36,110 bases of DNA. Source: an uncultured Neokomagataea sp. Lineage in GTDB: Bacteria; Pseudomonadota; Alphaproteobacteria; Acetobacterales; Acetobacteraceae. Below the pieces are notes generated by a model. That model had not been told where the DNA came from and ran no database searches. It saw nothing but the letters and a program-made list of their open reading frames with translations. This document shows, piece after piece, positions 16,753 through 24,469 of the stretch. The position numbers and the translations under genes were made by a program. The stretch covers positions 1 through 36,110 of the forward strand of contig NZ_CAMKWA010000017.1 in assembly GCF_946476835.1 (NCBI RefSeq), given 5' to 3'. Numbering within the stretch: the stretch's first letter is position 1; each line of letters opens with the position of its first letter.

Positions 16753-18121
16753 GGCTTGGGTATGGAAAGTGCACTTCACAACAGAGGCCGGGGCCGTTGT
16801 TGTGAAGGTGCACTGTTCCGCCATGTATTTTAGCAATTGCTTTGACTAAACTGAGCCCTAGGCCTGTACCAGGGATGGTTTGGCTCGGATTGAGCCGGAC
16901 CATTTTCTCGAATACTCGTTCGTGTTCTTCTTCTGGAATTCCCGGACCATTATCTGAAACTGAGAAGATTAATTTATCTTTTGCTATTTTATGAGAAATG
17001 GAGATGGTCGTTTTTTCGGGAGAATAATTGATTGAATTTTCAATTAAATTGGCCATCATTTGAATGAGTAAAACTTTGTTTCCATACAGTATATGCTGTT
17101 GCTTTAATTCATTAAATATCAAGTGTTGTTGCTTTTCCTCAGCGACGACGCTGTACATTTCATGTATGTTTTGAAATAAAATATTTACGGATATTTCTTC
17201 AGCATTTGGAATTTTTTTTTCTGATTCAAGTTGCGCCATACGCAATAAAGAGGAAAATATTTCGAGGGCTTCTTGTAAATTTTCTTTGGCATGAATGAGG
17301 GGTAATTCCTCCGACTTTGAGGAGGCATAGCTGATCGCTATGTCTAAATATTGGTCGATTTTAGAGAGTGGACGTCGCATGTCGTGCGCGATGTCATCTG
17401 TAATCTGTTGAACATTTTTAATGTAGCACTCATTTCTTTCAAGCATGGCATTTAAGCTATGAATGAGGTGATCAAACTCATCATGCGTTTGAGGAGATGT
17501 TAGACGCTTTGATATGTCTCCATTCATAATATCTCGCGCTGTTTGACTAATATTTTCGATTTTTTTGAGAACAATGCGGCTAATAATGCCCCCTCCGCAG
17601 AGACCGCAAATGAGGAATAAAAGGCTATTCCAGCCAAGACTGATCCATAAATGGTGTCGTAAAGATTGTACGGGGGTGGCATCTAAGCCAACGAAAAAAT
17701 AGCCACCGTCACTGAGAGTTGTTCCATATCCAATAACAGGGTGACGGTCAGGGGGAAAGGTCCGGTGCGTCCATGTGAGCCATCGCCAACCTTCTACACC
17801 GTTAAGGTGTAGCATATTTCCAGTAATGACCTGCTTTGTATGATCTTGTAGAAGATAATAAAATCCTGGTTCATGTTGTACTAAATCACTAATAATTGGT
17901 TTGAGGTGTGGGGTGTCGAATACCTCCGCCTTAGAAATCGCTTCATTGCGTTCGTTAAAAACAATGGTTTTGGTTTGTTGAGCGATGGTTTCCTGGCTGT
18001 AATATCCTGATACCCCCGTAATGAGCCCCCCTCCAATGAGGAAGCATCCAGTAAATATGGCAATAATTTTAAACGATGAGCTTTTTATTATGGGTAAGAG
18101 ACATTTTATTGAATTTATCAT
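16742..18121 (-). CDS. Sensor histidine kinase of the iron island
   Basis: A 459-residue inner-membrane kinase of EnvZ/QseC build. TM1 is at about 17-39, a periplasmic sensor of about 120 residues follows, TM2 is at about 158-182 and HAMP at about 182-235. The phospho-acceptor is H246 in DDIAHDMRRPLSKI, then the N-box LIENSINYS, G1 DNGPGIP and G2 GTGLGLSLVKAIAKIHGG. The H-box has Arg where many relatives have Thr (HDMRRP versus HDLRTP), a tolerated variant. It lies seven bases after the response-regulator gene and should phosphorylate it. Position in the receptor/binding-protein operon suggests it senses something related to their ligand. The gene is distinctly AT-rich, hinting at foreign origin. 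Confidence 0.88.
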   Translation of the reverse strand: MINSIKCLLPIIKSSSFKIIAIFTGCFLIGGGLITGVSGYYSQETIAQQTKTIVFNERNEAISKAEVFDTPHLKPIISDLVQHEPGFYYLLQDHTKQVITGNMLHLNGVEGWRWLTWTHRTFPPDRHPVIGYGTTLSDGGYFFVGLDATPVQSLRHHLWISLGWNSLLFLICGLCGGGIISRIVLKKIENISQTARDIMNGDISKRLTSPQTHDEFDHLIHSLNAMLERNECYIKNVQQITDDIAHDMRRPLSKIDQYLDIAISYASSKSEELPLIHAKENLQEALEIFSSLLRMAQLESEKKIPNAEEISVNILFQNIHEMYSVVAEEKQQHLIFNELKQQHILYGNKVLLIQMMANLIENSINYSPEKTTISISHKIAKDKLIFSVSDNGPGIPEEEHERVFEKMVRLNPSQTIPGTGLGLSLVKAIAKIHGGTVHLHNNGPGLCCEVHFPYPSLIT

Positions 18122-18128
18122 TTTATTA

Positions 18129-18827
18129 TCAATATTTCTCTAAAATATAACCTTTTCCTTTTATGGTATGTATTAGATTTGGCAGGTCTCGCCCTAGTCT
18201 TTCTCGTAGCCGACTTATATGGCTGTCGATGAGGTTGGTACGTATTGGAAAGTCAATTCCCCAGATATTTTGCAAAAGCATATCTCTTGATATGATCATG
18301 CGGGGGTTTCTCATGAAGCATTCAAGTATTTTTAATTCTTGAGCTTGGATATAAATTTTTTTGCCCGCACGATAAGCTTCGCGTGTGAGCAAATTAATTT
18401 CTAGATCTGAAAAAACCAGGCGAGTTCCAACGGCATAGTTGCGGGCACGCTGTAAGATATTCTCTATGCGGATAGACAACTCTTGCACTGAGAATGGCTT
18501 TACAACGTAGTCATCGGCGCCGGTTTTTAAACCTTTAACACGGTCCTGTATGCCGTCCATTTGCGTGAGTAGGATCGCGGGGGTTTTTATCCCGAGGAGC
18601 CGAATTTTCTTTAAGATATTAATGCCATCATTCTGAGGTAAAACCCGGTCGATTATCAAACAGTCAAAATCATTATATATTTTGGTTTCTTTATTCTCGT
18701 TTGCCTCATGTAAAATTTCCACTTCAGGCATACTTTTTTTGAAGTATTTACGAATATACTCAACGGTATCTAAGTCATCTTCAATAACGAGAAGGCGGTG
18801 GCGAGAGAGCGTTGGAGTGGTAGTCAT
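18129..18827 (-). CDS. OmpR/PhoB-family response regulator of the iron island
   Basis: A 232-residue regulator from the ATG used here. The receiver domain has EDD at 16-18, phospho-acceptor D60 in CLIIDRVLPQNDG and K110 in VVKPF. The C-terminal winged helix ends IHTIKGKGYILEKY. The frame continues to an ATG at 18911 (28 residues longer), but that codon abuts a 21-bp perfect inverted repeat that would bury any ribosome-binding site, and the extra residues lie outside the domain. The shorter start is therefore preferred, though neither start has a good Shine-Dalgarno. It is the partner of the kinase just downstream. Likely targets are the neighbouring receptor and binding-protein genes, by analogy with self-located systems. 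Confidence 0.85.
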   Translation of the reverse strand: MTTTPTLSRHRLLVIEDDLDTVEYIRKYFKKSMPEVEILHEANENKETKIYNDFDCLIIDRVLPQNDGINILKKIRLLGIKTPAILLTQMDGIQDRVKGLKTGADDYVVKPFSVQELSIRIENILQRARNYAVGTRLVFSDLEINLLTREAYRAGKKIYIQAQELKILECFMRNPRMIISRDMLLQNIWGIDFPIRTNLIDSHISRLRERLGRDLPNLIHTIKGKGYILEKY

Positions 18828-18911
18828 TGTGTAGCACCATTGTTCGTAGTGAGGATTTTTCTCTTTCTTGCTCTCTGATGTCCATCGATGAATTGTAACA
18901 TTTTTTCTCAT

Positions 18912-18956
18912 AATTCTTAATATGGGGTATTTAAAAAATACCCCATATTAAGAATT
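18912..18956. terminator. Perfect 21-bp inverted repeat between receptor and regulator genes
   Basis: Arms at 18912-18932 and 18936-18956 are exact reverse complements around a 3-base loop (core ATATGGGGTATTT). It starts four bases after the stop codon of the TonB receptor gene on the minus strand. Only a weak A/T tail follows, so it may stop most transcripts and let some continue into the regulator/kinase genes, or it may protect the upstream mRNA 3' end. Confidence 0.75.
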
Positions 18957-18959
18957 TAA

Positions 18960-21089
18960 TTACCACTTATAAGAGAGAGTGCTGAATACAGAGCGACCAC
19001 TGCCATAGGAGCAAGCCACATTACGGGTGCATGCAGCAATAATCCGACGATTAAACAAGTTTGTTGCATTCACCTGTACACGGATACGCTGGAAATCCAT
19101 ATGTGCTTGCAGGTCCCAAAGAACTTGGCTGGGTACAATGAAGGTATTGGGAAGACTGCCTTCAGTGTTGCCGTTATAACGTACCCCCATACCTAAGCCT
19201 GCATTGCTTTTGGATGAAAAAGTGACCGATTTATCAAGGTACAATGAGGCCATACGCATTGGAATGGCTTGTGGGCGGGCGCCAATTTGTGACGCAATGG
19301 ATGATTTGGTGATCTTTGGTTCTTGGTAGGTGTATGACGCCATAAGGTGGACGTTGTGCGGTAATGTGCCGACAGCTTCGAGCTCAAGGCCACGAGACCG
19401 CTGTTCACCAGTTTGGATGCTGAAGGTTGAGTCTGTTGGGTCGCTGGTTAGTACATTATTTTCGACCAGGTTAAAGACATCTGCTGTCAGTAAAAGGTCG
19501 ATTTTCTTTGGTTTGTATTTAAGCCCAGCTTCTACCTGACGTCCTTTCAACGGCAGGAAAGGAGAACCGAGGCGCGTTACCCCGACTTGAGGCAAAAAGG
19601 CTGTGGAATAGGCTGCATAAGGCGCGAGGCCATTTTCAAAATTATAAATAAGGCCCGCACGCCCCGTAAATTGAGTATTGGATTGGGGGGTTTTACTGTT
19701 GTTGCTATTGCTGACGGTTAAGCTCTGAGAAAAGTCCTCTCGTCCTGACAATGTGATGTGCAGTTTCTTCCAAGAGATTTGATCTTGGAGGTAGAGGCCT
19801 GTTTGTGTCTCAGTCTCGTTGGTATTAATTTTATTAGCATATCCGGGGTATGTAACGGGTCGGTAAACCGGAGCGAATACATTGAGGGATGGTGCCGTGC
19901 CCTGACCGCGGCGTAAAGCGATAAAATCACTGCGGAAATCAACGCCTGTCAGTAATTCATGAGACAGCGCACCTGTTTTGAACAGAAGGTTTGAGCGCGT
20001 ATCTAAGGTGACATTGTTATAGTTTGAGGACTGCAATAATGCCTGGCGTGTCAGGGTTTTCATGTCGGACAGAAATGAGACTGCCGTCACGTAACGGTAC
20101 AGAAGATCAATGTGCGCATAGCGCATATTTTGTGAAATTGTCCAATTATCCGAAAGCCGGTGTGACCACTCGTAGCCAACAGAAAGTTGTCTTTTTGAAT
20201 AGACGTCGAAGTTTTTGTCGCCATTATTAAAGTTTACTGGGAGTTGTCCATATTTATTGTATAATACAGTTCCATAAACTGGAAGAAATTGAGAAGAAGA
20301 ACCTGCATCCACCTGTTCGTAATTTGCGAGTAGAGTGATGTCTGTATTAGCGTTAGGGAGCCAACGCAGAGATGGAGCAACATATACCTCATTGTTAAGA
20401 ATGTTATTAAATGAGGTATTAGATTTCCGGAGCAAGCTATTGAAGCGCCACAGAAGTGTATGCGATTTGTTTAGTGAGCCCCCAACATCAGCTGCACCTT
20501 GAATGCGGGAGAAAGAGCCTGCTTGTAGGTCTACCTCGTTGGTTTGATCGATTTTAGGACGTTTGCTGACGGCGTTGATGATGCCGCCTAATTGGCCTGA
20601 TCCGTATAATGCAGACGATGCGCCGCGGATAATATCCATGCTTTCGAGGCCCCATGGCTCGATGCTGAAGGACTGAGATGCAGCGGCGTCAGGTAGGCGT
20701 GTTCCGTCGAGGTAGGTATCTGCATTAAAGCCGCGAATAAAACCGGAATAGCCACGAGGGTCGTCTCGCGAGCCGTAATCGGTAACGCCAGCTGCGTAGC
20801 GCATAGCATCGGCCACACTACGGGCGTTCAACAGCGCCATGCGGTCATGGGTGATGACCGTTAATGCTTGCGGTGTTTCGATGAGAGGGGTTCTGGTTTT
20901 GGTGCCGCCATTTGACGTGTGGGCAACGAAGGTACGGGCGCGCCCTTTCACTTTTACATATTCTGTTTTTTGGCTGCTATCAGTCATATTAAGCTCCTGA
21001 GCCAAAGCGGTGGAGCAGCTTAAGAGTGCAATGCTGACGGCCAGGAGAGAAGAAACGGCGTGACGCGATGGGATGGAATATTGTGACAT
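18960..21089 (-). CDS. TonB-dependent siderophore receptor, FhuA/FoxA-like
   Basis: A 709-residue outer-membrane receptor. The signal peptide is cleaved near ALA (28-30), a TonB-box-like TEYVKVKG lies at about 42-49, and the plug has ETPQALTVITHDRM and IIRGASSALYGSGQLGG. The barrel ends with AACTRNVACSYGSGRSVFSTLSYKW-type sequence: a paired Cys, a Cys-Ser-Tyr and a terminal Trp, reminiscent of FhuA/FoxA/FpvA receptors for hydroxamate siderophores. It should import a ferric chelate into the periplasm using TonB energy. It follows the second PstS-like gene by 42 bases and is probably in its operon, hence under the upstream Fur box. A strong hairpin separates it from the two-component genes. Confidence 0.9.
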   Translation of the reverse strand: MSQYSIPSRHAVSSLLAVSIALLSCSTALAQELNMTDSSQKTEYVKVKGRARTFVAHTSNGGTKTRTPLIETPQALTVITHDRMALLNARSVADAMRYAAGVTDYGSRDDPRGYSGFIRGFNADTYLDGTRLPDAAASQSFSIEPWGLESMDIIRGASSALYGSGQLGGIINAVSKRPKIDQTNEVDLQAGSFSRIQGAADVGGSLNKSHTLLWRFNSLLRKSNTSFNNILNNEVYVAPSLRWLPNANTDITLLANYEQVDAGSSSQFLPVYGTVLYNKYGQLPVNFNNGDKNFDVYSKRQLSVGYEWSHRLSDNWTISQNMRYAHIDLLYRYVTAVSFLSDMKTLTRQALLQSSNYNNVTLDTRSNLLFKTGALSHELLTGVDFRSDFIALRRGQGTAPSLNVFAPVYRPVTYPGYANKINTNETETQTGLYLQDQISWKKLHITLSGREDFSQSLTVSNSNNSKTPQSNTQFTGRAGLIYNFENGLAPYAAYSTAFLPQVGVTRLGSPFLPLKGRQVEAGLKYKPKKIDLLLTADVFNLVENNVLTSDPTDSTFSIQTGEQRSRGLELEAVGTLPHNVHLMASYTYQEPKITKSSIASQIGARPQAIPMRMASLYLDKSVTFSSKSNAGLGMGVRYNGNTEGSLPNTFIVPSQVLWDLQAHMDFQRIRVQVNATNLFNRRIIAACTRNVACSYGSGRSVFSTLSYKW

Positions 21090-21131
21090 GAGTGTTCCGT
21101 AGGTCTCTTTGGGGATCTGTGGTGAGGAAGA

Positions 21132-22145
21132 TTAGTGCTTTGAGATACCTGTGACAGCGCAAATGGTTTTCTCTATGCGCATGCGCTGAAGGTCGCGCTC
21201 TGCGGGCGAAAGAGGTAAAATTTGATTGTCATTGGAGATACTTGCTGAAACGGCGCGTTGCCCGTCATCGGACAAGGCAGTGCGTACAAATTGGCATGTG
21301 GCCGCAGCGTTTGGCAGAGACGTGTTGGGGTCGACCGCCAAGAAGACATACTGGCGGAGTGGATAGCGCCCCTGGCCAATGCCACTCTGATCCGGCGAGG
21401 AAGGTGTACCTGTAGTATCGAGTAATGGCAGAATACGAACTGTTGCAGGAATGGAATAATTATTCATCCAGCCGCCAAGCGCGATGCCCGCATGATCGTC
21501 GGCGACAGCGGTGATGGCGGCCTCATCACTATCAAGGTTCTCATATGAGGGGGCAAAAGGTGTGTGGTGAAAATATGATGTACGGAGTGCTGTAATAGTC
21601 CGGCCATCATCTGCTGCCCCATAGATATGAATATGACGCTTTCCAAGGGGGCCGCTCACATTCACTTGCGACCATATTTCAATGTCGCCTGCATTCTGTC
21701 CTGTCGTAAAAATACGTGCGAGTTGATCCATACTGAGAGCAGAGATGGGGTTTTCGCGGTTAATGTAGATGGCCGGAGGCATGCGCTGGGTATTATTGGG
21801 GCCCCAACCTGCGTAAGCAACGGGCACTAAAAGCGCAGGGTGCCCTGTGATGGCTTTGAAAGTATTGAGTTCGGAGAGCCAAGGGAGGCGCCCCAATGGG
21901 GCAATTGTTGCGGCGCCGGTTGCAAGAGCATTAAGAGCGACGGAAGAACCCTTCAGGTTCATTTGTACAGCGGTTAAAGGCGCACTTTTGATAAAAAGTG
22001 CGTTCAAACGGCTCATGAGGGGCCCAAGCTGATCGCTGCCTACGATAGTTAAAGTCGTGTTGGCGAATGCTGCATGAGCCGGCTGCGTGAGAATGGTAGC
22101 TATGAGTGCTGGTAGCACCGCAGTAAGTGTTTTACGTAAATTCAT
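21132..22145 (-). CDS. PstS-like periplasmic binding protein, second of a pair
   Basis: A 337-residue exported protein. The signal peptide ends near AHA (23-25). The body shows the PstS/SBP fold signature: a first strand LTIVGSDQLGPLM, a GSSVALNALATGAATIAPLGR segment in the place of the usual G-S-G...G-x-x-D-x-x-x-S-x-R ligand loop, NPISALSMDQLARIFTTG before W, and IHIYG. Canonical PstS phosphate-loop residues are not clearly kept, so phosphate may not be the ligand. The start overlaps the stop of the preceding paralogue by four bases (ATGA), indicating translational coupling. The downstream partner is a TonB receptor and not an ABC transporter, an unusual pairing. Paralogous to its upstream neighbour (NPLTAITMNELGRI, YPLKRMVYVYV). 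Confidence 0.8.
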   Translation of the reverse strand: MNLRKTLTAVLPALIATILTQPAHAAFANTTLTIVGSDQLGPLMSRLNALFIKSAPLTAVQMNLKGSSVALNALATGAATIAPLGRLPWLSELNTFKAITGHPALLVPVAYAGWGPNNTQRMPPAIYINRENPISALSMDQLARIFTTGQNAGDIEIWSQVNVSGPLGKRHIHIYGAADDGRTITALRTSYFHHTPFAPSYENLDSDEAAITAVADDHAGIALGGWMNNYSIPATVRILPLLDTTGTPSSPDQSGIGQGRYPLRQYVFLAVDPNTSLPNAAATCQFVRTALSDDGQRAVSASISNDNQILPLSPAERDLQRMRIEKTICAVTGISKH

Positions 22146-23146
22146 GGGGCGAGCTTTGCTTTCTGGAGAGTAAGGTCTTGTTTATTTAAGGGCAGGAAGT
22201 AGTTTTTAGATGTACTGATGGCATACTGGCCTTTTTTTGAAAGCATGTATTTTAGGTAAGAACAAACAGAATTATTTTTTTCTTTAGAAATTTTTGAATT
22301 TACATAAACATAAACCATTCTTTTTAATGGGTAATCACCATTATTTATTTCTTTTTCAGTGCCCGTTGTTAGTTTTCCATTATTATTTAAGATGGAAACC
22401 TCATGTATCTCCGCATTATGTTGTCCCAAAGCGGCGATACCTATACCGTAAGGATCGTGTGATATGCGGTCTAAAATCATGTCAGAATCTTCGATAATGA
22501 CTGTACCGCGTGCCTGATCTTGGCGGTTAAATAAATTACGAACAGAATCTCCAAAGCCACTATATCGAGGGGTGGCATAGACATGGATTGGCTGTTGATC
22601 ATATTTTTTATCTTTTATTATCTGATTCCAGGTTCTTATACTTGATTCATTAAGAGGTTGGGTAACAATTCTTCCCAATTCATTCATAGTGATGGCTGTG
22701 AGCGGATTATTTTTATTTACGTATACAGCGAGAGACCATGCAGCATTACGTGCATTCATGGAGGGGGTGTATGCGATTGCTAATTCAAGAGGCTTGTTGC
22801 CTGTAGCTTTTTTGAAAGCGGTGGTTTCAATGTCTGAAATACGGCGTCCCATAAAAGCAATATCAATTTGATCAAAAGCTAAGCGCGCAGGGTTCACGCT
22901 GCTGTTAGAACGGATTTCTTGTACTTGGAAATTGGGCGCCGAATTAAGAAAATGCTGGGTTAGTGGCTTCTCAAGCATTGCAACTGCATTGGGTACACCG
23001 ATTGTAAGAGCGGCTGCTCCAAAGCCATTAGGTATCTGACAAAGGCTCTGAGCATTGGCATGAGAGACAAGCGCTACGCCGGCGGTTAAGGCGAGAAGAG
23101 GTTTCACTATGGCAACTTTGCAGAGGTTGATTTGGTTAGCCTCCAT
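22142..23146 (-). CDS. PstS-like periplasmic binding protein, first of a pair
   Basis: A 334-residue exported protein with a signal peptide whose hydrophobic core (about 16-28, LLALTAGVALVSH) ends at ANA (30-32). It aligns with the downstream paralogue over LTIGVPNAVAML, the GRRISDIET step, NPLTAITMNELGRIVTQP, QPIHVYATPRYSGFGDSVR and the C-terminal YPLKRMVYVYVN/SKKGQYAIS region, all PstS-fold landmarks. The ligand is unknown. The ATG is only four bases from a Fur box, so initiation and repression sites nearly overlap. A GTG at codon 14 would give a compact signal peptide and is an alternative start. First gene of the presumed operon PstS-like, PstS-like, TonB receptor, regulator, kinase. AT-rich codon choice contrasts with the kdp genes. 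Confidence 0.8.
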   Translation of the reverse strand: MEANQINLCKVAIVKPLLALTAGVALVSHANAQSLCQIPNGFGAAALTIGVPNAVAMLEKPLTQHFLNSAPNFQVQEIRSNSSVNPARLAFDQIDIAFMGRRISDIETTAFKKATGNKPLELAIAYTPSMNARNAAWSLAVYVNKNNPLTAITMNELGRIVTQPLNESSIRTWNQIIKDKKYDQQPIHVYATPRYSGFGDSVRNLFNRQDQARGTVIIEDSDMILDRISHDPYGIGIAALGQHNAEIHEVSILNNNGKLTTGTEKEINNGDYPLKRMVYVYVNSKISKEKNNSVCSYLKYMLSKKGQYAISTSKNYFLPLNKQDLTLQKAKLAP

Positions 23147-23150
23147 TAAA

Positions 23151-23169
23151 GATAATGATAATTATTATC
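23151..23169 (-). promoter_or_regulatory. Near-perfect Fur box before the PstS-like/TonB operon
   Basis: GATAATGATAATTATTATC differs from the classic 19-base Fur consensus (GATAATGATAATCATTATC) at one position only. It begins four bases upstream of the first gene's ATG, so bound Fur would block RNA polymerase or the start of transcription there. This is strong evidence for iron repression of the operon. Confidence 0.85.
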
Positions 23170-23351
23170 AAATTTCAGTAATTTATGTATTATTTACAAT
23201 TCACAATAATTAAATGTCATTAATTAAGTAAATATTGTTATTAATTAATTAATTTAACGAAAATTTAAAATATAATTTCATTATTAATATAATTTTAATT
23301 TAAAAAATATTAAATTTATTTCTCTACTGTATATTATGATATATAATTTTC

Positions 23352-23391
23352 ATTGAAATTTTTATTGAAATTTTTATTGAAATTTTTATTG
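23352..23391. repeat. 12-bp tandem repeat, about 3.3 copies
   Basis: ATTGAAATTTTT is repeated exactly three times (23352-23363, 23364-23375, 23376-23387) followed by a partial copy. It sits in an extremely AT-rich block (about 23170-23460) upstream of the Fur-box promoter. Unit length close to one helical turn would put A-tracts in phase and bend the DNA. The remaining interval 23460-23791 holds no gene or structure I can support. Confidence 0.8.
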
Positions 23392-23791
23392 ATAATGTAT
23401 TTTTTAATAGATTAATTTATTTATTGACTATTCAAAAAAAACAAATAGGAATTTTTCCTTATCTCTTTCCGGAAAGTATATTGGGAATTATTTACAATTT
23501 AATTCATCTAGGTGTTTATTCCCAAGGTTGGATTGATGATGTGATCACTAGCAAGATACGCGCACGCATAACGATGAGCTTGATGGCGAGTTTCTAGAAT
23601 GATTAAGAACGGCGCAAATGCAAAAAACCCGCATCGGACCTTGGGTGTCGTGCGGTTCGTGGATCACGGGATTTATGATTTTGGTTGCGGGGGCTACCAA
23701 CTTTGGCGAACCCACACTTTACCGATTTTCGTAAGGAAGAATACCCTTCCAACTCACCGCCACAATAGAATACAACACCATACCATCCTAC

Positions 23792-24469
23792 TCAAACCAA
23801 CCGATACCCTACCCCGGTTTCGGTAATAATATGCGCTGGCATATCAGGCTTCTGTTCAATTTTATGGCGTATTTGACGGATATACACTCTCAGTTGCTGC
23901 ACATCCCCTGTCGGACCCCACAATTGCTTCATAATCGTCTGATGCGTCAAAACCCGTCCAGCATAACGGACAAGCATCCGCATAATATCCCATTCACGAG
24001 GGGACAACTTGACCTCGACCCCAGCACGAAAGAGCTGCCGTCGTACCAAGTCAATCGTTAGATCCCCCGACACAAACAACGGGGCAGTACCTTCTTTCTG
24101 CAACCCATGGCGCAGTGCATTTCTTAAACGCGCAATGAGCTCCGCCATACTAAACGGCTTCGTGACATAATCATCTGCCCCCGCTTCCAACGCAGCGACT
24201 TTACCACGCTCATCGTCACGGACCGATAAAATGATAATCGGCAAGGTCGATGCCATAGATCTCAAACGACGTAGCACTTCAACACCGTCCAAATCCGGCA
24301 ACCCCAAATCCAGCAATACAATATCCGGCGACGCCTCAGTTGCCACCCGCAACGCGGCCTCTCCCGTCCCGGCTTCAACTGTTTTCCAAGACTGGCTCGT
24401 CAACGTCGTGCGTAAAAGGCGACGAATGGCCGGCTCATCATCAACGATCAGAACCACTGGGTCGCTCAT
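23792..24469 (-). CDS. kdpE: Response regulator KdpE
   Basis: A 225-residue OmpR-family regulator that activates the kdp potassium-transport operon. Receiver domain with D10/D11, phospho-acceptor D54 (IVLLDLGLPDLDG), S82 and K104 (VTKPF). The winged-helix domain ends HIITETGVGYRLV, the usual KdpE ending. The ATG overlaps the kdpD stop (ATGA), as in most kdpDE pairs. Its likely target is the pair of 11-base direct repeats upstream of the kdp structural genes at 31875-31896. No clear terminator was seen after its stop codon. Confidence 0.95.
   Translation of the reverse strand: MSDPVVLIVDDEPAIRRLLRTTLTSQSWKTVEAGTGEAALRVATEASPDIVLLDLGLPDLDGVEVLRRLRSMASTLPIIILSVRDDERGKVAALEAGADDYVTKPFSMAELIARLRNALRHGLQKEGTAPLFVSGDLTIDLVRRQLFRAGVEVKLSPREWDIMRMLVRYAGRVLTHQTIMKQLWGPTGDVQQLRVYIRQIRHKIEQKPDMPAHIITETGVGYRLV

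Noticed and set aside
23352-23391. Short tandem array considered as a CRISPR or iteron set
   Set aside because: Units are contiguous 12-mers without spacers, and no cas, rep or dnaA-box features lie nearby.
23640-23720. Sequence with a GGTTGCGGGGGC stretch resembling the 3' half of a tRNA on the minus strand
   Set aside because: The following bases do not give a T-loop or any anticodon arm, and no cloverleaf could be drawn.
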